DNA of 39,606 nucleotides, from NCBI GenBank assembly GCA_964644465.1, contig CAZXVU010000005.1, forward strand, positions 1 through 39,606, written 5' to 3'. The translations under genes were made by a program, and so were the position numbers. The DNA is from CAZXVU01 sp964644465 (lineage in GTDB: Bacteria; Chlamydiota; Chlamydiia; Chlamydiales; SM23-39). Positions 8,344 through 16,580 of this stretch are shown here, in pieces. Numbering within the stretch: the first letter of the stretch is position 1; the number at the start of each line of letters is the position of its first letter. The notes beneath the pieces are model-generated. The model did not search any database. It was given only the letters and a program-made list of their open reading frames with translations, and had not been told where the DNA came from.

Positions 8344-9360
8344 TTACGCAATTGGAATGCGGGTCTGAACTTCTAGATCGAGAGGATCGCCTTCCCCTTT
8401 TTGAAGGAATTGATGATACCCAAGCCCTGCGATCATGGCTGCATTGTCTAAAGTTAGTTTTGCAGAGGGCCAATAGATGGGGATGGAAGGGAATTTTTCA
8501 GCGAATAACGCTCTAAGACGATTGTTATTGCAAACACCCCCGCCGAGAAAAATAGCTTTACAAGGGAAAGATTGAAGCGCCAGCGCTGCCTTATCGGCGA
8601 TATCGCGCAAAGCAGTTTCTTGAAATGAAGCGGCGACATCGGCTTTCTGGGCATCCGTGAGGGAATTCTTTTTTGTATTGTTCTGTCCATTCACTGCGTA
8701 GAGAACATTTGTTTTGAGTCCGCTGAATGAAAAATCGAGGGGGCTTTTTTTAACCTTGCCCGCGCTAAAGGAATGGGCTTTACAATTGCCTTGCAAGGCT
8801 AGCTTCTCGACATGAGGGCCTCCCGGATAAGGAAGTCCTAAAAGGGCGGCGATCTTGTCGAAAGCTTCTCCAATTGCGTCGTCGACTGTCGTCCCGATCT
8901 TTTCATAGCTGCCGACATCAAAAATTTTGAGCATCAATGTATGTCCGCCAGAAAGAACAAGGCCTAAGGCGGGAAAGGGGAGGGGGTCTTGCGCCTCCAT
9001 CATGGCAGCATAGAGATGCGCCTCGACATGGTTGACCCCGATCAGGGGTTTGTTCCAGGCTATAGAAAGCCCTTTTGCGGCATTCATCCCAATCAAAAGA
9101 GCGCCGATAAGGCCAGGGCCCCTAGCCACTGCGATTAAATCGATCTCCGAGGGGGCAACCCCTGCTTTTTGGATCGCTTCTTCAATTACAGGAATGATGG
9201 CATCGATGTGGCGGCGGCAGGCCAATTCAGGGAACACCCCGCCATAGCGCTCATGGATATCGGCGGAAGACGCGACGACGTTCGAGAGGATCTGCTTGCC
9301 ATCTTTGACGATAGCAGCTCCTGTTTCATCGCATGTACTTTCAATCCCTAGGACTATCAT
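8344..9360 (-). CDS. tsaD: tRNA N6-threonylcarbamoyladenosine transferase
   Basis: Transfers the threonylcarbamoyl group to A37 of ANN-decoding tRNAs, together with TsaB and TsaE. The 338-aa length is normal. The N-terminus MIVLGIESTCDETGAAIV is the ASKHA phosphate loop. HERYGGVFPELACRRH contains the family block, and the metal ligands are His111 and His115 in NHVEAH. GLVLSGGHTLM, GDAIGEAFDK-type wording and GGVCNNNRLR complete the pattern. ATG at 9360 starts exactly at the conserved N-terminus. A TATAAT at 9370-9375 (minus) just upstream would give a very short leader. A foldback repeat element lies immediately upstream. Confidence 0.96.
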   Translation of the reverse strand: MIVLGIESTCDETGAAIVKDGKQILSNVVASSADIHERYGGVFPELACRRHIDAIIPVIEEAIQKAGVAPSEIDLIAVARGPGLIGALLIGMNAAKGLSIAWNKPLIGVNHVEAHLYAAMMEAQDPLPFPALGLVLSGGHTLMLKIFDVGSYEKIGTTVDDAIGEAFDKIAALLGLPYPGGPHVEKLALQGNCKAHSFSAGKVKKSPLDFSFSGLKTNVLYAVNGQNNTKKNSLTDAQKADVAASFQETALRDIADKAALALQSFPCKAIFLGGGVCNNNRLRALFAEKFPSIPIYWPSAKLTLDNAAMIAGLGYHQFLQKGEGDPLDLEVQTRIPIA

Positions 9361-9377
9361 AGAAAAAACATTATAAT

Positions 9378-9539
9378 GAGCCTATCCGTAAAGTGGTGAG
9401 AAAAATCTGTGGGATCTTTTGAGTGCTTTTAGCGCCTCTGCCCTCGTAAATATTTCTAATATTTATTTCGGTCATTCGTCGTCAAAAATCATCTCAAAAT
9501 CTCTTCACATCTTTTTCACCCGACTTTACGGATAGCCTC
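9378..9539. mobile_element. Foldback (MITE-like) palindromic element
   Basis: The ends are near-perfect inverted copies: GAGCCTATCCGTAAAGT at 9378-9394 and ACTTTACGGATAGCCTC at 9523-9539, differing by one C/G shift. Similarity continues inward (TGAGAAAAATCTGTG against TGAAAAAGATGTGAA in reverse complement, then a shared TTTTGAG) with increasing divergence. The centre is TAAATATT-TCT-AATATTTA at 9447-9465, within 3 bp of the geometric middle. The whole 162 bp can therefore fold into one long imperfect hairpin. No coding frame lies inside. This is the form of a non-autonomous inverted-repeat element. No target-site duplication is evident (flanks AAT and AAT at 9375-9377 and 9540-9542 are too short to trust). 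Confidence 0.65.
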
Positions 9540-9543
9540 AATG

Positions 9544-9570
9544 AAAAAGGCTCCTTTTCAGGAGCCTTTT
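9544..9570 (-). terminator. Rho-independent terminator of the repeat-protein gene
   Basis: AAAAGGCTCC (9545-9554) pairs perfectly with GGAGCCTTTT (9561-9570) around a 6-nt loop. On the minus strand the stem is followed by a T run and lies about 30 bp after the stop at 9601. On the plus strand it is also followed by GTTTT, so it may work both ways. Confidence 0.85.
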
Positions 9571-9600
9571 GTTTTAAGAAAAAATTGCAACAATCGACTT

Positions 9601-11670
9601 TTATTCGTCGTTAGCTGCAGGAGAATCTGGTTCTCCCAAGAGTTCATCAGGATCTACCTGTGAAGCAACTTCGCTTTTTCCAATCTCTTCATCTGGATCT
9701 ATTTCAGAAACAGATTCTGAAAGATCTCCTGCACGGAGTTCATCAGCATCGACTTCTGAACCATGTCCTGAATGGAGTTCGTCATCTCCGCCGATGACAT
9801 CTTCTGCCCCGATTTGGAGAGGTTGTTCAAGTTCAAGAATCAGATCGCGAATCGGTGGGGCGACGCGGATATCAGCCATTGGAGGAAGAACCAACATACT
9901 TGGATCTACTTTCCCTGATGGACTTCCTGGTCTTGAAGCGAATCGTGGAGAATCTGTATGAACCGGGCTAGATGGCTGAGACCAAGAGAACCCAACTCTT
10001 TTCGGAGAAGCTTGCGAAGCTTCGCTTTTCGGAGAAGCAGATTTCACTGCCTCAGCTACTGCTTGAGCAGGAGCTGTATCAATGACCAAAGATCTTGGAC
10101 TTGATTTCTCTGAAGCCGCTTTCGGAGAAGTTGCAACAACTTCAACTGGAGCCGCGTGTACTGGAGATCCAGGTGTGGAAGCCGCTTTTGGAGAAGTTGA
10201 AACAACTTCAACTGGAGCCGCGTGAACTGGAGATGCGGGTCTAGAAGCTGCTTTCGGAGAAGTTAAAACAACTGTCTCTGGTTCAGCTGGAGCCGCGTGA
10301 ACTGGAGATGCGGGTCTAGAAGCTGCTTTCGGAGAAGTTAAAACAACTGTCTCTGGTTCAGCTGGAGCCACGTGAACTGGAGATGCGGGTCTAGAAGCTG
10401 CTTTTGGAGAGGAAACGGGAGAAGAAACAAGACCTACAGGAAGAAGATCTGCTAGGTTAAATGGTTCTTCAGAAGCTGGTTGTTGAACTTCGACATCTTC
10501 AGCTTTTGCTGGTTCTTCAACCGCTACAGTTGTAGGAGCTGGTGCAGACTGCACAGAAGCAAATTGTTCTTCTAAAGCTTCTTGAACCATCATTTCTTCT
10601 GTTTCAGAAATGGCATCCAAAGCAGTGCCTGCTAGAGTACTTGTAAGCTCTCCCACAGCAGTGTGGAGTTCTTTCATAGCTGCATCGGATTCTTCGGTAT
10701 TCACTTCAGGTGCAACAGGAACTTCAGTTTCTGCTTCAGCAGAAGGTTGAGGTTGCTCGGCTGCTGCTGGAATACCTTGCATAAGATGATTGATCAGGGT
10801 TGACATGCCAGTTCCCATTTCTTGCAGCTCGGGATCTGTTTGTCCTATTGAGGCGAAGGCTTCAGAAGCAGCTTGCAATCCAGTTTTGAGAGCTTCGGGA
10901 TCGAAGGCTTCTCCTGGACGGAAAGTAGCGCTGAGATGAGTGGCTGCTTCTTCGAATTTTGCTTGCAGTTCTTCAATTGATTGAGCTGGCGCTTTTGGAG
11001 GTTCTTCACTCACTCGAGGAGAAGGAGCTCTTGCTACAGGAGAAGAAGCTCCAGAGCCTAATGCTTCTGTTGCAACATCTTCAATAACAACAGACTGATC
11101 TCTTAAGTCAGTTTTAGGAGATGGCGGCCTTTCTTGATGAACTGGAGAAGGTTGTCTGACAGGAGAAAGCGGCTCTGCTTCTTCAGAATGGGCTGGAGAA
11201 GGAATTGGAGCGTCCAAATGATCTTCTTCTACAGACAATGCAGGAGGTCTATCTCCGCTTTCAGCAGCAGGACCTGCATGAGGCTCTTCTTGAGTTCCAT
11301 CTGGAGTCGTTGTCATTTCTACTGTAGTTCCTGTTTCCGCATCTCCAGAGGGAGGAGTGGGTCTTTGAGGAGTTGGGGAAATGACCTCTACATTTTTGTA
11401 AACAAGGCTATGTAATTGGTTCGCAACGAAAATCCCCGCGTTCCCAATGAAGATACCAATATTTTTTAGAGCTTCTACTAGAGCTAAAAGAACAACAGAG
11501 ATTACTTTAACGACTTTGGAAAGTGTCGATTCAGCCTCTTGCTGAAGGACTCTTTCAGTCCAATCCATATTGTGACGAATATATGCGAATCGAGGAGCTT
11601 TTACCCCGTCGTTTGCTAATGGTGCTGGCTGCTCAGGAGCAGCAGGATTTGATCCAACCGGTCTAGTCAT
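9601..11670 (-). CDS. Pro/Ser/Ala-rich repeat protein with one membrane segment, function unknown
   Basis: A 689-aa protein I do not recognise. The first 45 residues are polar. A hydrophobic stretch at about 48-85 (VVKVISVVLLALVEALKNIG and following) could be one or two membrane helices. Next is a long low-complexity region rich in Pro, Ser, Thr, Glu with many SP and TP pairs, then an Ala/Glu-rich, probably helical part at about 235-400. A tandem block built on SPKAASRPASPVH follows, and the acidic tail contains three copies of a (V/I)DPDE or VDADE-like motif. The codon-level repeat is listed separately. ATG at 11670 has AAAGGGTG upstream, a promoter-like pair at 11715-11744 and its own terminator, so it is a single-gene unit. 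Repeats, an absent enzyme core and disorder fit a secreted or inclusion-membrane factor, but this is inference. Confidence 0.85.
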   Translation of the reverse strand: MTRPVGSNPAAPEQPAPLANDGVKAPRFAYIRHNMDWTERVLQQEAESTLSKVVKVISVVLLALVEALKNIGIFIGNAGIFVANQLHSLVYKNVEVISPTPQRPTPPSGDAETGTTVEMTTTPDGTQEEPHAGPAAESGDRPPALSVEEDHLDAPIPSPAHSEEAEPLSPVRQPSPVHQERPPSPKTDLRDQSVVIEDVATEALGSGASSPVARAPSPRVSEEPPKAPAQSIEELQAKFEEAATHLSATFRPGEAFDPEALKTGLQAASEAFASIGQTDPELQEMGTGMSTLINHLMQGIPAAAEQPQPSAEAETEVPVAPEVNTEESDAAMKELHTAVGELTSTLAGTALDAISETEEMMVQEALEEQFASVQSAPAPTTVAVEEPAKAEDVEVQQPASEEPFNLADLLPVGLVSSPVSSPKAASRPASPVHVAPAEPETVVLTSPKAASRPASPVHAAPAEPETVVLTSPKAASRPASPVHAAPVEVVSTSPKAASTPGSPVHAAPVEVVATSPKAASEKSSPRSLVIDTAPAQAVAEAVKSASPKSEASQASPKRVGFSWSQPSSPVHTDSPRFASRPGSPSGKVDPSMLVLPPMADIRVAPPIRDLILELEQPLQIGAEDVIGGDDELHSGHGSEVDADELRAGDLSESVSEIDPDEEIGKSEVASQVDPDELLGEPDSPAANDE
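10113..10411 (-). repeat. In-frame tandem repeat (75-bp and 66-bp units)
   Basis: Units starting at 10212, 10287 and 10362 are spaced exactly 75 bp and are almost identical (a G/A change near 10369). The preceding units at 10146 and 10212 are spaced 66 bp and are less alike. Each encodes SPKAASRPASPVH, then APAEPETVVLT (75 bp) or APVEVVST (66 bp). Both lengths are multiples of three, so copy changes keep the reading frame. The near-identity of the 75-bp pair suggests a recent duplication. Confidence 0.9.
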
Positions 11671-11714
11671 AATAAATCACCCTTTTTGAAAATTACCCTT
11701 TTAATTTCGCTTAT

Positions 11715-11744
11715 ATTTTAGAATTAAATAGACATTAAAGTGAA
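11715..11744 (-). promoter_or_regulatory. Possible promoter of the repeat-protein gene
   Basis: On the minus strand TTCACT (11739-11744) and TAAAAT (11715-11720) are separated by 18 bp in a very AT-rich 91-bp gap upstream of the ATG at 11670. This resembles a weak sigma-70/sigma-66 site. The AT-rich context makes chance matches easy. Confidence 0.35.
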
Positions 11745-11761
11745 TTAAAATGATTTTTTGA

Positions 11762-12499
11762 TTATAGTAAAAATTTTCCTGCCTCATCGTCGAGAATCCA
11801 GAGAGCTTTGTGTTCTGGAATTCCGATCCTGCTTGCTGGAAAGGGAGATATGATGGCTGCGTCCAAGACTTTAGGGACAATCGTCTGTTTGTTAGCGCCC
11901 AGGGCGTAGATCACTATATGGGTGCTTTGGTTGATGCAGGGGAAGGTAAGGGTCATCCGCCAATTCTTTTTTTCAGGGATTTCGTTGGCTGCTACAATGC
12001 GGTCTTTGATTTCCAAAGCCCGGGTATTGGGAAAAAGAGAAGCTGTATGGCCATCCTCGCCAACGCCCAACATCACTAGATCAAATAAATGTTTACCTAG
12101 ATGATGTTTTATTTTTTCTTCGTAGTCCTTAGCATTTTTTTCAATTTCTGTTTCCGCATGCATGCGAAAAATTTGGCCCTGGGGAATTTTGAGTTTTGAT
12201 AAACCGCTTTCCATGGCCATATGGTAGTTGCTGTCGGAATGATTGGGCGGCACGCTGCGCTCATCGCTCCAGAAAAGCCAGACTTTAGACCAATCGAGGG
12301 ACGTATCTTGACCCAAGAGGCTATAAATAGCATTGGGGGTGGAACCTCCGGAGAGGGCCACGGCAAAACGACCTGTATGGAGGATGGCCCGCTTTGCAGA
12401 ATGGATCCAATGTTCAGTGGCGAATGCGATGGCATCTTCTTTGCTTCCCGCAATGATATAGTCCCTTCGGTCGTCCCATGATTGGATTTCGTTTAGCAT
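11762..12499 (-). CDS. pgl: 6-phosphogluconolactonase
   Basis: Hydrolyses 6-phosphogluconolactone, the second step of the oxidative pentose phosphate pathway. The 245 aa match the DevB/SOL type. Motifs are VALSGGSTPNAIY near residue 48, LFWSDERSVPPNHSDSNYHMA, and LGVGEDGHTASLFP. The related glucosamine-6-phosphate deaminase family shares the fold, but the SDERxVPPxHxxSN block and the operon with zwf favour the lactonase. ATG at 12499 overlaps the opcA stop by 7 nt, and AGGAAAG lies upstream. It is the last gene of the kdsB operon. Confidence 0.94.
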   Translation of the reverse strand: MLNEIQSWDDRRDYIIAGSKEDAIAFATEHWIHSAKRAILHTGRFAVALSGGSTPNAIYSLLGQDTSLDWSKVWLFWSDERSVPPNHSDSNYHMAMESGLSKLKIPQGQIFRMHAETEIEKNAKDYEEKIKHHLGKHLFDLVMLGVGEDGHTASLFPNTRALEIKDRIVAANEIPEKKNWRMTLTFPCINQSTHIVIYALGANKQTIVPKVLDAAIISPFPASRIGIPEHKALWILDDEAGKFLL

Positions 12500-13614
12500 A
12501 CGTCTTTCCTGTCTAAATCAACGAGTTCTTTCAGCATGTCCATATAATGGGAGCTTGTCCCTCTTTTTATGATCTCATTGACGAGAGATTGGCCTGTAGC
12601 CGTCTGTCCTAAAACAAATTGATAGGGCAAATCGCATTTTTCGGGAGTGGCGATTTGGATCCCAACGCGATGGTATTGCTGAGGAAGGCGCATGCATTGA
12701 AAAAGATGCTCGTCTACAGTTTTTAACTCGACCGAAACAACGGTGCCTGATCCCAATTTTTCCCAAAGAGTCGGTTGGATATGCGCGTCTATTTTATGAT
12801 GAGTTGTTTCGAATTGGAAGATCAGATTTTTAGAGGCTTTGCTGAATTTCCATTTCAAGCGGCTCGACAGCCAAGCGAGGAGATACATGGCTTGAACTTT
12901 CAGATGGCAAAAAGATTCCGTTTCGCGGGAGTTATAGGTAATTTGGATGAAGCAGAGTTGATGCAATTGCTTGAGACGCTCTGCGGAATGAAAGGTTGAG
13001 GTGAGCAAATCGCGCCACCCTTCTGTGCGGGCCCAATTTAGGTCGGCGATATCAATGCCGGTTTCACGCAAAGCGAGGAGCTTTTGCGCGAAATGAAGAA
13101 GGCTATCTGCCGATTCTGAATCGAAAATCATCCGGGTAGCGATTTTAGCAAGCGCAGGCAATAAGGGATTTTTTTTGCAGGGATCTTCAGTCCAAAGGAT
13201 ATAGACAGGTAGATCGGGAATGATGTGGGACAGAAGGAGAAAAGGGACCCGTTCAAGATCAGGCCCTGCGACTCCAATATCTATATGGTCGCAGGCAATC
13301 GTGCTTTCAGGATCTTTTGGAGTGACCACAGAAACTGCTGTTTTCAGATAGGTTTGTCTGGCATCGGGATCATGAGAAATGAAAAGAATGCGGCAAGGGA
13401 ATTTTTCAATCACTTTTTGGATAATGCTCCGAATGTAGTCGGTGCGTGGAGATTGGAGATGATTATAGACAATCAGATTGAAAAGACTGGCCCGCATTTT
13501 GTTTTCTTTGACAAGGCCTTCCCAGATCTTGATGAGCTGCGGTTCGATTTGAGCCGGATCGATGATCTCTACTTTCGATAAAGTTTGAGAAGGAGTTAAA
13601 GGCTGCTGACTCAT
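12493..13614 (-). CDS. opcA: OpcA-like glucose-6-phosphate dehydrogenase assembly protein
   Basis: A 373-aa protein of the OpcA type, known in cyanobacteria and actinobacteria as an allosteric activator or assembly factor of glucose-6-phosphate dehydrogenase. Visible family features are an N-terminal MRASLFNLIVYNHLQSPRTDYIRSII block, PCRILFISHDP, VPFLLLSHIIPDLPVYILWTEDPC (the LLPDLPVFLWW-like segment), ATRMIFDSESAD, and DLNWARTEGWRDLLTSTFH. Its ATG overlaps the zwf stop (ATGA) and its end overlaps pgl, so it lies exactly between the enzyme it should control and the next step. I recall no opcA at this place in Chlamydia. The redox-active cysteines used in cyanobacterial OpcA cannot be confirmed here. 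Confidence 0.85.
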   Translation of the reverse strand: MSQQPLTPSQTLSKVEIIDPAQIEPQLIKIWEGLVKENKMRASLFNLIVYNHLQSPRTDYIRSIIQKVIEKFPCRILFISHDPDARQTYLKTAVSVVTPKDPESTIACDHIDIGVAGPDLERVPFLLLSHIIPDLPVYILWTEDPCKKNPLLPALAKIATRMIFDSESADSLLHFAQKLLALRETGIDIADLNWARTEGWRDLLTSTFHSAERLKQLHQLCFIQITYNSRETESFCHLKVQAMYLLAWLSSRLKWKFSKASKNLIFQFETTHHKIDAHIQPTLWEKLGSGTVVSVELKTVDEHLFQCMRLPQQYHRVGIQIATPEKCDLPYQFVLGQTATGQSLVNEIIKRGTSSHYMDMLKELVDLDRKDVC

Positions 13615-15152
13615 AATATCCGCCAGGAACGGTTGTCTTTAGCGATCATCTCATCCGCTTTTTGAGGACCCCAAGAGCCCGAAGTATAATTGGGGAAGTC
13701 TTTTGGAATATGGGCAGCCCAGTATTCTAAGATGGGGGTGAGGATCCGCCAAGACTGCTCAACTTCGTCTGTTCTGGCGAAGAGAGTATTGTCTCCCAAA
13801 ATGCATTCCCAGATGAGTCTTTCATAGGCTTCTGGCGGCGCTTGGCCAAAATAGGAGCCGTAGCGAAAATCCATCTTCACAGGCTGGATAGGACTGTTAG
13901 GTCCAGGAACCTTGCAGTTGATTTTCATCGAAATCCCTTCGTCTGGCTGAATCCTGATCACCAAAACATTGGGATCGTTCCTTTTCCCGCTCTGTTGAAA
14001 GAGAACGCCGGGAGCGTCTTTAAATGTGATCGCGATTTCTGTGGCCCGTTTTGGAAGCCGTTTTCCTCCGCGCAAATAAAAAGGAACTCCTGCCCATCTC
14101 CAATTATCGACGAATAGCCGGAGGGCTGCGTAAGTTTCAATATTGGAATGGGGATTTACGTCTTTTTCTTGCCGGTAGGCAACCACTTTTTCTCCGTTGA
14201 TGAAGCCAACGCCATATTGCCCCCGGACAACAGAATGTTCGAAATCATGCTGGGTTAAAGGACGGATCGATTGAAGAACTTTGACTTTTTCATCGCGGAT
14301 AGCATCTGCGCTTAAATTGACCGGAGGTTCCATAGCCACTAAAGAAAGGAGCTGCATCATATGGTTTTGGACGATATCGCGAAGCAACCCTTCTTCTTCA
14401 AAAAAATGGCCCCTCGTTCCAATCCCTATATCTTCAGCGACTGTGATCTGGACATGGTCGATATGTTTGTAATTCCACATCGATTCGAAGATCGAATTAG
14501 CAAAGCGGAAAACCAAAATATTTTGGACCGTTTCTTTACCTAAATAATGGTCGATGCGGTAAATCTGCGATTCCGCGAGATTTTTAGAGATTTCCTTCTG
14601 GAGGACGGCAGCGGAATTTGTATCATGGCCAAAAGGTTTTTCGATAATGACGCGGGACCATTTGTCCGACCCTGCATCATAGACAAGGCCATGCTTGCGG
14701 AGCTTTTCGATGATGACGGGAAAAAACTTAGGCTGCACCGAAAGGTAAAATACGCGATTACCCCGAGTCGCAAAGCGGTTATCGAGTTGTTTGAGAAATT
14801 TGGCCAAGGATTCATATCCCGCGTCATCGTCGAATTCGGCGCGGTGGTAAAAAATCTGTTCTTGGAAATTCTGCCAGAATTTTTCTTCGATAGGCTTCAC
14901 GCGGGAAAAGGTGTTGATGTCCTTTTTCAGTTCGTCCCGGAATTGCTGGTGGCTTTTTTCCCGACGGGCAAAGCCGACGCAGGCAAAATTGGGGGGAAGA
15001 AGGCCTTCGCGGCCCAAGTTGTAGATGGCTGGAGCGAGCCTCCTACCCGTCAAATCACCTGTCGCGCCGAAAATCACTAAAATGCACGGGTCGATGTTGC
15101 GTGAAGTACGGCCCTGTTCTTCGAGGGGGTTGATCCCTTTTTTACTCGGCAT
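13611..15152 (-). CDS. zwf: Glucose-6-phosphate 1-dehydrogenase
   Basis: Oxidises glucose-6-phosphate to 6-phosphogluconolactone with NADP. With ATG at 15152 it has 513 aa. It carries GATGDLT (29-35), EKPFG (171-175) and the active-site RIDHYLGKE (199-207), with His202 as the conserved base region. A TTG two codons upstream is possible, but ATG at 15152 has AAAGGATG about 7 nt before it. It overlaps the nadA stop by 11 nt and opcA by 4 nt. The operon gives NADPH and pentose phosphates alongside nucleotide and Kdo synthesis. Confidence 0.97.
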   Translation of the reverse strand: MPSKKGINPLEEQGRTSRNIDPCILVIFGATGDLTGRRLAPAIYNLGREGLLPPNFACVGFARREKSHQQFRDELKKDINTFSRVKPIEEKFWQNFQEQIFYHRAEFDDDAGYESLAKFLKQLDNRFATRGNRVFYLSVQPKFFPVIIEKLRKHGLVYDAGSDKWSRVIIEKPFGHDTNSAAVLQKEISKNLAESQIYRIDHYLGKETVQNILVFRFANSIFESMWNYKHIDHVQITVAEDIGIGTRGHFFEEEGLLRDIVQNHMMQLLSLVAMEPPVNLSADAIRDEKVKVLQSIRPLTQHDFEHSVVRGQYGVGFINGEKVVAYRQEKDVNPHSNIETYAALRLFVDNWRWAGVPFYLRGGKRLPKRATEIAITFKDAPGVLFQQSGKRNDPNVLVIRIQPDEGISMKINCKVPGPNSPIQPVKMDFRYGSYFGQAPPEAYERLIWECILGDNTLFARTDEVEQSWRILTPILEYWAAHIPKDFPNYTSGSWGPQKADEMIAKDNRSWRIL

Positions 15153-16179
15153 AGACAAACATCCTTTCGATACACTGACGAGCGCTTTCTAAAATAGAAG
15201 CGTCGATTTCGATGATTTGTGAGGGGAGAGGATCCTGGAGGACTCTCCGAATTGCTTCAAGACTATTCGATCTCATATATTTGCACATCGTGCAGCCGCC
15301 GATTAAACGGGCTTGCGGCGCGTCGACCGATAGACGAGAAGCGACGCCGCATTCCGTCAAAAGCAAAAATGGCTTCGTTTCTTGGCTGCGGTTCATGACG
15401 TAATTATACATTTCGGTCGTCGAACCTACAACATCCGCTTTAGCAACAACTTCGGGCTTGCACTCTGGATGAGCAAGTACGATAGCGTCAGGATGTTGCT
15501 TTCGAAGATGGTCGATCATTTCAGGCTCGAACTCCTCGTGAACATAGCAGGTGCCTGGATATGTTAAAACTTCTTTATCAATCCCTTTTTTTTTCAGCCA
15601 ATTTTTGGCATTTTCACCCATAAGCCTGTCGGGAACAAAATAGATTTTGTCCGTGGGGAGCCGTTCGAGAATCCGATAGATATTTGAAGAGGTGACGCAT
15701 ACATCGCAAGCAGCCTTTACAGCGGCTGTCGTATTGATATAACAGACAAATGTATGGTTGGGATACCGATCCCGAAGGCGGTAGACATCTTCAGCAGTGA
15801 TGCTGTCTGCCAAAGAGCAGCCCCCATTTGGATTTGGGTCGATCACTATCTTTTCAGGACATAAGATTTTGGCTGTTTCCGCCATGAAACGGACAGAAGG
15901 GAATACAATCATCTCTTTGTCTGTTGACCGCGCTTTTTTTGCAAGTCCGTAAGAATCTCCAACATGATCTGCAACGCCGTAAATGATATCAGGATGGACA
16001 TAGGCATGGGCTAGAATGAGAGCGTTCTTATCAAATTTAAGCTCGAGAATGTCATTGATTACAGGTGCGAGAGAGCAGCATCTTTCATAGGTATATGCGC
16101 ATAGGGGATTGTCTACAGCAATCCTTTTCAGTTTGCCATAGAGTTCTTCAGCTGAAATATAGGGAGCGCAAATTGTCAT
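15142..16179 (-). CDS. nadA: Quinolinate synthase
   Basis: [4Fe-4S] enzyme that joins iminoaspartate and dihydroxyacetone phosphate to quinolinate in NAD synthesis. It has 345 aa. The likely cluster ligands are Cys121 in NPNGGCSLAD, Cys211 in YPGTCYVHEEF and Cys299 in GGCTMCKYM. Other family blocks are LAHAYVHPDIIYGVADHVGDSYGLA, FPSVRFMAETAKIL and VGSTTEMYNYV. ATG at 16179 overlaps the yqgF stop (ATGA). No nadB or nadC is in the window, so the source of iminoaspartate (NadB or an aspartate dehydrogenase) lies elsewhere or is missing. In the Chlamydia order as I know it, yqgF is directly followed by zwf, so nadA looks inserted here or lost there. Confidence 0.95.
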   Translation of the reverse strand: MTICAPYISAEELYGKLKRIAVDNPLCAYTYERCCSLAPVINDILELKFDKNALILAHAYVHPDIIYGVADHVGDSYGLAKKARSTDKEMIVFPSVRFMAETAKILCPEKIVIDPNPNGGCSLADSITAEDVYRLRDRYPNHTFVCYINTTAAVKAACDVCVTSSNIYRILERLPTDKIYFVPDRLMGENAKNWLKKKGIDKEVLTYPGTCYVHEEFEPEMIDHLRKQHPDAIVLAHPECKPEVVAKADVVGSTTEMYNYVMNRSQETKPFLLLTECGVASRLSVDAPQARLIGGCTMCKYMRSNSLEAIRRVLQDPLPSQIIEIDASILESARQCIERMFVYAE

Positions 16180-16580
16180 AACTGATCTAGATAACTTTGC
16201 AGCATGAATGTTGCTGCAACCATATCGATTTTCTCACTTCGCTCTTTTCGATTCAAAGAAATCTCTCTTAACCCAGCATCTGCATGCTTGCTGGAGAGTC
16301 TCTCGTCTCTTAAAACGACAGGAATATTGAAGTGGGCCTCGAGCAATTTCGCAAATTTTTCAACAGACTCGGCCATATCTCCTTTTTTCCCGCTCATGAG
16401 AAGGGGAAGGCCGATGAGGATCATTTCAATTTCTTTTCCTTTCAATGCTGCGGAAATATTCGCTATGGCTTTTTTCCCTCCTTCTACTGTTGTTAGAGGA
16501 AGCGCAATTTTTTTATTCGCATCGGAAAGGGCAATGCCTATCCGTTTTAAGCCGTAGTCAATCGCGGCGATCCGGCCCAT
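16176..16580 (-). CDS. yqgF: Putative pre-16S rRNA nuclease YqgF/RuvX
   Basis: A 134-aa RNase-H-fold protein implicated in pre-16S rRNA 5' maturation. The N-terminus MGRIAAIDYGLKRIGIALSD carries the first catalytic Asp (Asp8) in the DxGxxRxG motif. LIGLPLLMSGKKGDMAESVEKF and VLRDERLSSKHAD (Asp-Glu-Arg-x-Ser/Thr) are the other family blocks. The length is typical. ATG at 16580 lies inside the end of pyrG (34-nt overlap) and the stop overlaps nadA, so its translation probably depends on neighbours. Confidence 0.94.
   Translation of the reverse strand: MGRIAAIDYGLKRIGIALSDANKKIALPLTTVEGGKKAIANISAALKGKEIEMILIGLPLLMSGKKGDMAESVEKFAKLLEAHFNIPVVLRDERLSSKHADAGLREISLNRKERSEKIDMVAATFMLQSYLDQL

Noticed and set aside
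10113..10411. Regular repeats that could suggest a CRISPR array
   Set aside because: Units are directly adjacent without unique spacers, are multiples of three and are in frame inside a coding sequence.
14547..15080. Long open frame (177 codons) on the plus strand opposite zwf
   Set aside because: It is a shadow of the zwf reading frame; the encoded sequence has no family features and no ribosome site, while zwf is fully conserved.
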